Assembly: GCA_035236585.1 (NCBI GenBank)
Contig: CP141134.1
Location: 19,336,414-19,400,413, forward strand
Direction: 5' to 3'
Length of the DNA stretch: 64,000 nt
From: Warburgia ugandensis
Taxonomy: Eukaryota > Streptophyta > Magnoliopsida > Canellales > Canellaceae
Shown: positions 58,200 to 64,000 of the stretch, piece by piece
How the letters are laid out: the number at the start of each line of letters is the position of its first letter
How positions within the stretch are numbered: the stretch's first letter is position 1
Made by a program: the position numbers and the translations under genes
Notes under the pieces: model-generated
The model's input: the letters and a program-made list of their open reading frames with translations, nothing else
Told to the model about the DNA's origin: nothing
Databases searched by the model: none

Positions 58200-60574
58200 T
58201 TCATAGAATTCACACTTAGTGCAGGCGGTAATCGTAATCAAATGTCCATATTTGAAATGTAAAACTTGGAAAAGGTAACAATAAGGGATTAGAGAGAACA
58301 ATTATGCTTCAAGGGAGTTAATGAAAGCTATCAACCATGGATTTGACATGGAGAGGAACTTCCTTATGGGCCCTCGACGAGGGTGGGAAGATTTGAAGAT
58401 GTTGTAGGAAGTGTCGTAGATACTACAACTACACCAATGTTTTGAGATACATGTGATAACTTCCAAGATGACCTTATTCCAACTACATTTGAAGAAGGCA
58501 ATGAGCTGTTGTACCCTAAGTGTAAATATTATATCAAGTTGTCTGTAATGATAAAACTTTACAATGTAAAATCCAGATTTAGTTTTTCATATCAAGGTTT
58601 TACATCTTGAAAGTGGTAAGTAAAATGCCATCGAAGGAGAACAAAGTAGCAAGGTCCACATGGGAGGCAAAGAAAACCTTGGCTGCATTGGGGTTGAAGT
58701 ATGAAAAGATACATGCTAATTCCACTGATTGCATCTTATATAGGATGGAGCACAAGGATAAAATTGCATGCCCAACTTGTGGATAATCAAGATAAAAGCT
58801 TAAGAAGAATTCTAATGAGATGGTTAACATTTCTAAAAAGGTCTTATGTATTTCCCCCCCATCCAAAGGTTTAAAAGTTCTTTTGTATTATAAAAAATAA
58901 AGAAGAAATTAGTATGGCATGATGGGGAGAGAATTGTTAATAGCTATTCACACCATGCAACAGATAACCTAACATGTAAGCTTCTAGAACTCTTGTGGTG
59001 TCATTTTGGACAAGAACTTAGAAACCTACAACTTGCAGTATCTGTAGACAGGATTAATAGTCATGGTTCTATGAGTAGCATGTTTAGTTATTAGCCTATT
59101 ATAATGGTTTGTTACAACCTCTCACCATTTCTATACATGAAGAGGAAGTTTATGATGTAAACTATGTTGATATAGAGTTTGAGGCAACTAGAGAACAACA
59201 TTGACATGTACTTGTCTCCCTTGATCAATAATCTTTTTATGACACAGGTGTTGAAGCTCAAGATTCATGTAAGAATGAGTCGTTCACCTTAAAGTTATAC
59301 TATTGTGGACAATAAGTGACTTCTCCGCATACAATAATTTGTTTAGATGCACCATGAAGGAATCCAATGCTAGTCTGATCTATAATGACCAAAACTATGT
59401 TGTATGACTTAAACATGGTAGGAAAATGGTATTTCTAAGCAGCAGAAAATGGTTGCACAAAGGCCATCCACACTGTTTTAACAAAGGGGAATTAATGATG
59501 GTGTAGAGACAATGACACTTCCAAAGATGTGATATGATGACAAGTATTAGAATAGGTTGAAAACCTTAATGTCTTATGAGGAAAGAAGAAAGCAACTAAA
59601 TGTGCAAGCGAAAGCAACTTCGAAAGTTGTTGGAAGAAGAAGTCAATATTCTTTCAGTTTTCATCTACAATATGTGCTTGATGTCATGCACATTAACAAT
59701 AATGAGTGGGAAAGCTTGACCAGTACCTTGCTTGACATATTAGAAAAATAAAAGATGGACTTGCAACTCTAATGGATCTTATGAAGATGGTTTTGAAGAG
59801 AAGAATGCAACTACAAGATAGGGGCATTTGAATAACATACTTTACTAAAGCAAATTATATGCCCTACAGAGAAGAGAGAAGAATAGTGTGTAAAACCCTA
59901 TCTAAGCTTAAAGTTCTACACAACTACTATTCAAATGTTAGAAACATTGTCTCCATGGAAAAGTTGAAAGTGTTGGGGATGAAGTTGCATGATTGCCATT
60001 CATTAATGCATTAACTCCTACCTGTAGTAATATGTTTGGTGTTGTAGAATAAATTTAGATGATCTATTACAAAATTCTATTACTTCTTCAATGCTTTAGT
60101 TAATAAGGTAGTCGATATTTCAAAATTACAAGAAATCTAAGAACATCTAGTTACAATGAGCTTGAGACAATCTTCCCACCATCCTTCTTTCACATCATGG
60201 TACACTTAACAATGAACCATGATAAGGTTAGACTCTTTACTTGTGATTGATGTAACTGTTTGAGAGGTACATGAAAATTTTAAAAAGGTATGTATGAAAT
60301 CATAATCAACAAGAGGGGTGTATAATCAAATGTTACATTACAGTGGAAACAATAGAGTTTTGCACAGAGTAATTATCAGGAATGAATGCTATTAGAATCC
60401 TAAGATCAGTTGGATTTCATGATCTCAAAGTAGGCATACCTCTTTCGATTGGTCATGTATCAACCATTGACCATAACGAATAGGACCAAGCACACCTCTT
60501 TTTGCTTTCACCTTTTTCTTTGTTTTATATATGTGCAAAAATTAATTAACTGTTATATTTGCTTTAATCACTCC

Positions 60575-60613
<39 letters not shown>

Positions 60614-61450
60614 GCACATGGATGTTCTTAAGGCAAAGTATCCAAAGTTACGTAAAGAAATAGAAGTGGATGAAATTTGAGCATTGTTGTACTTTCAATT
60701 CTAGCACCATTAGAAGGTAAAATGAATTAATTTGCCCTTCTTATAAATTACATTATGTATACATATATATTATACTTAATTGTAATAATCATATCCCACT
60801 TAGTGCATATGTATACATAGGTTCAAGATGAGCGAGATGTTCAAAGCAATGGCATATCTAAATTCTTGGGCTGGATGGCAATGGAACCACCACCACAAGT
60901 AATAAAATATGCTGGATATGCCACAATGGTTATTGCTTTTACATAAAACTATGATATATTAAGAGTGCAACAAAATAGGGGTTAACTTAGTTACCAATGT
61001 TACATTCTTTCCCTCTTTAAAGGATAATAGGCCAATAATGGTGAGTGATACTTATTATGGGATTATATGAGAGATATGATACTTGGACTATACTTGCAAA
61101 ACTATGGTTGTGTTTAAGTGTAATTGCGTGGAACACAACAAAGACAATATCAAAGCTAATGCCCTTGGATTGACATTGGTTGACGTCAAGTTTGTTATAA
61201 AAATGATCATTTTATTTTAGCATTTCAAGCGAAACATGTGTTAATGTTCAAGATGGACAAGATAAAAGATGGTCAATTATTTTGTCATCTTGTATAAGGG
61301 ATTTTTATGATGAAGATGACCTAGGAGATACTACAATAGATTACCTTTGTATTACCAAAAACAATTCTGTCAATCAACATACTTGTTGAGAATGAGGAAT
61401 ATTGTGCGTGATAATTATGAGGAGGGTGCTTGGGTTGCCAACAATATATA
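58200..61450 (+). pseudogene. CACTA TNP2-like transposase, broken
   Basis: Readable blocks in order: NELLYPKCKYYIKLSVMIKL (58500), AKKTLAALGLKYEKIHANST then DCILYRMEHKDKIACPTCG (58670-58785), LLWTISDFSAYNNLF (59300), LKHGRKMVFLSSRKWLHKGH (59409-59468), SFSFHLQYVLDVMHINNNEW (59650-59715), LHDCHSLMH (59985), FERYMKILKRYV (60265-60290) and TMVVFKCNCVEHNKDNIKAN (61100-61160). The last resembles the DUF4216-type tail. This order matches plant TNP2 transposases. Stops and shifts are everywhere, and a (TA)n run at 60580-60609 may mark an intron or later insertion. Confidence 0.8.
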
Positions 61451-62700
61451 ACATGTCCTAGATTTTCATAAAATAGTTCCATATTAGCTCTTTTATCATA
61501 TTCTAGCTTGTATGAGATGAAATTAATATGTAATATTTGATATATGTGTGTAATAAAGGATGATAAATGAGGAGTATTCTAAGAGTATTTGATTTGCATG
61601 TTCTTGTCTTTGTTTATTTTATATGTGTGTGTACAGAATGTGTGATTCAATTGTAAATTGTCTAAAACATTAATTGGTTCTGTCTTAAAAAGTGTTTTCG
61701 GTTTTAAAAATTCCACTTTAAAAGTCAATTTTACTTTATAAAAATCCAAAGTCATGTCATATTTTCCTATCTTCCCTATTGATGTTCTTCATCGAATGGG
61801 TAGAATGATGGCCTTCTCTGTTGGTTCTTCTGTCTCTTTTTGTCTTGTTGCCCTCTTACCATTAGTTGAGAGATTTTGAATGTTTATGGCATGAAAAACA
61901 TGGTAAGAATACTAAACCCTCTTGTTGTTATCCATGCACTTTTCTTATTACTAACTCTCTGTAGCATATTGTGGATGAAGTGGGTTTTGTCACTGAATAT
62001 GTTAGAGTTAAGATCTTGGTTAGATCATCATGATTTTTAACAAAAATCATACAATTTCAATGGAAACAACGACTGGTTCTTAATCTAAGCCTCATAGGAG
62101 AAAGGCAAAGACTTGGGGTTTGCATTTCTTATCCAAATTTAGGTTTCATGATGAGAAATATGTTTTCATCACATTGCTCAAGGATATTGAAATTGAAGCA
62201 TTACCATCTCTCTCCCCATTAGAGTGTGGTGTGACCTAAATACTAAGAGGCCAAATCTTCATAAAATAGTTCTAGATTAGCTCTTTGATCATGTGCTATA
62301 TTATAATAATGAGATGTAATAATATGTAATATTTGATATATGTAATAAGTGGATGATAAATAAGGAGTTATAAAAAAAAAACTTGATTTTCTTGTTTTTA
62401 TATTTGTTTATATATAAATATATATATATATGTATGCATGTTTAATCCACTCTAAATTATACAAAAATTGGTGTCATTCTTAGTAATAGATTTTGAAGTA
62501 AATATATACATATATATATATTAAAGTTGTTAAAAATGTTTTTAAAGTAAAAAATAAAGAGCAACTTAAAAATCATTTTTAAAGTCAAAAAATAAAAAAT
62601 GACTTTAAAAATAATTTTTATAGTTGTTTTTACCTTTTTTACTTTAAAATTAGTTTTTAAAGTCATTTTTTTTACTTTAAAAATATGATTATAAATAGAG

Positions 62701-62875
62701 CAAATTACGTACATCCTACCATTTTCACTTGCATCTTTATCATCTATAGTTGTTATCTCTGTGAATAGGTGTTGTGTCCCCTCAAAAAGCTCATATGTAT
62801 TCACCGCCAAGGAGGTAAATCTCGCACCTCTCTCTTTGTCTCTCTCCCTTCATTGATCACTCACAGCTGAAAAAA
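62701..62875. other. Spacer, nothing recognised
   Basis: Short sequence between the CACTA right repeats and the minisatellite; no gene. Confidence 0.4.
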
Positions 62876-63290
62876 CCAGTTGTATGCCCCCTCCTCCCCC
62901 CTTCTCTCGATCCCCATTAGTTGTCAATTGGTTGTGTGCTTTCACCCCCTCCCTCACCCTATCTCCTTCCTCGTCAATCTTTGGCCGATCGTGCACATGG
63001 CGCCCTCTCTATCTCTATCCTCGTTGATCGACAGCTGACCATGTGTGCACCCCCTCCCCCTCTCTTTGGCTTTACCCTCATTGGTTGCTAGGCAACCGTG
63101 CACAAGACCCTTCTTCCTTCCTTTCTATCTCTATCCTCATTAGTTGCCGATTGACCACACGCGTGAACCCCCCTCTCTTTCACTATGTGTTTCTCTATCC
63201 CTATCAGTCATCGGCTGGCCATGTGCACAACCCCCTCACCCAGCCCCACCCTCTCTGTCCCTGTCAACCATTGACCAACCATGTGCATGG

Positions 63291-63386
<96 letters not shown>

Positions 63387-63475
63387 TAGTAACTAGTCAT
63401 GCACACAATTCCCTCCCCCACTTCCCTCTCTCCCTTTGTCCCAGTCGATCACATATGCTAGTTTGTTGGAAATGA
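62876..63475 (+). repeat. Decayed ~70-bp minisatellite grading into a (CT)46 tract
   Basis: Units of roughly 65-80 bases repeat TCTCTATCC(T/C)C(A/G)TT(A/G), GTTG(C/A)..GACC, (A/C)TGTGCAC and CCCCCTCC at about 62920, 63015, 63085, 63150, 63215 and 63270. The array then collapses into a pure CT tract (63293-63384) and resumes with one unit. Serine/leucine-rich open frames here are only CT-repeat translations. Confidence 0.85.
63293..63384 (+). repeat. (CT)46 microsatellite
   Basis: About 92 uninterrupted bases of CT dinucleotide inside the minisatellite. Confidence 0.97.
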
Positions 63476-64000
63476 ATGATTAGAGGGAAAAAGTTTGCAA
63501 CACTTTGACTTTTGCAATAAATAGTATAGATTGTGATTGTGGAATGAAGAAACAACATGTAGGTTAGAATTACACTGCCAGTTTAACGAATTTTCTTGCT
63601 ATTCAAGTTGTTAGAGTACCCTTTGAAAGAATTTCAATAGTAGTTGATTTTGAAACCTAAAGTTTCCTTGTAATGCTGATTCTGATCCTTGCTCACCTCC
63701 TGAAGGGAACTCAAGCTTAAACAAATTGGATGGAAGATGGATTCTCATGAGACGGAACTAAAATATGCTCATAAGCATACAATATATCAATTGGAAGGGA
63801 GCATGTTAATGTTGGCTTATATTTCTTTGTTTACTTTAAGGACAATATCTTATTGTAGGCATGTGCATGTAGAAATACTTATAATTCCAATGAATTGAGA
63901 TTCATGTGCATGCAGAGATACTTGTAATTTCCAAAGAATTGACACTATGTTGTCTTCGCTTCTACTTCATTGAAGTTTGATGCCATAACTAGTAGTTTTC
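63476..64000. other. Right-edge sequence, nothing recognised
   Basis: No domain seen. A near-repeat of GTGCATG(T/C)AGA(A/G)ATACTT(A/G)TAATT occurs at 63864 and 63907. Confidence 0.4.

Larger units (their letters stand above)
57374..62700 (+). mobile_element. Decayed CACTA (En/Spm) DNA transposon
   Basis: TNP2-type transposase remnants (58200-61450) are bracketed by blocks of short inverted motifs, as in CACTA subterminal repeats. Left block 57410-57780 includes AAGTCAGTTTTGG then AAAACTGACTT. Right blocks are at 61680-61760 and 62525-62700 (CTTTAAAAGTCAATTTT, TTTTAAAGTCATTTTT). A CACTA pentamer at 57374 is a candidate left terminus. No matching TAGTG terminus was found, so the ends are approximate. 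Confidence 0.7.

Noticed and set aside
63043..63475. Open frames rich in Ser-Leu
   Set aside because: Pure translation of the CT repeat.
1..64000. tRNA, rRNA, snoRNA genes and CRISPR arrays
   Set aside because: No cloverleaf with proper acceptor and arms, no rRNA signature and no spaced direct-repeat array were seen. The only tRNA-like promoter boxes belong to SINEs.

Overview
The window looks like nuclear DNA of a flowering plant. It is AT-rich, has one spliced plant gene with a very long first intron, and is otherwise mostly transposable elements (TEs) of plant families: Ty3/gypsy chromovirus, Ty1/copia, RTE-type LINEs, Au-type tRNA SINEs, a CACTA (En/Spm) transposon, a FAR1/MULE-type relict and an endogenous pararetrovirus. 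There are no operons, no tRNA or rRNA genes and no CRISPR array. The species cannot be fixed from the sequence; a woody angiosperm with large introns is a guess.

Region 1 (1-15.3 kb) holds the only host gene I can reconstruct with confidence. It is a six-exon, 251-residue Sec14-like (CRAL-TRIO) lipid-transfer protein on the + strand, with exons at 1018-1137, 12229-12487, 12903-12939, 13042-13147, 14030-14140 and 15048-15170. All five introns are GT-AG and the joined frame is open from ATG to stop. Intron 1 is about 11.1 kb. It carries Au SINEs (3.8-4.0 kb), a decayed antisense copia element (about 5.3-8.0 kb) and an antisense RTE LINE (about 8.8-11.8 kb). An exact 38-bp tandem duplication starts at the stop codon.

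Region 2 (15.3-28.1 kb): a short truncated LINE lies between a (TG)n and an (ATG)n microsatellite. It is followed by a 10.8-kb antisense Ty3/gypsy Tekay/Del-type chromovirus with 2.8-kb LTRs, all coding domains and many stops and frameshifts. Three successive LTR-end/primer-binding-site junctions lie at its 5' end.

Region 3 (28.1-37.1 kb) is a nested pile. A decayed sense copia element runs from about 29.4 kb to 37.06 kb. It is interrupted by a block with an exon-like fragment and a SINE, by another Au SINE inside its integrase, and by about 3.9 kb of decayed Caulimoviridae-like sequence (capsid zinc knuckle, reverse transcriptase, RNase H, TATA-type promoter).

Region 4 (37-52 kb): a full-length RTE LINE (39769-43269) has a 15-bp target-site duplication, and a young 5'-truncated copy (50889-51719) has a perfect 17-bp duplication and an open frame. 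Between them are AT-rich unassigned DNA, a SINE-like repeat, and a GC-richer island at 47.15-48.27 kb that ends in a TATA box and telo-box.

Region 5 (52-64 kb): a FAR1/MULE-like antisense pseudogene is broken by a 42-bp tandem repeat. It is followed by a candidate LTR with a repetitive leader and a primer-binding site, a decayed CACTA element with TNP2-like transposase (about 57.4-62.7 kb), and a decayed minisatellite grading into a 92-bp (CT)n tract.

Apart from the Sec14-like gene, essentially everything recognised is mobile or viral and non-functional. No new multi-gene system is evident. The most interesting material is nesting, recombination scars and possible gene-fragment capture.
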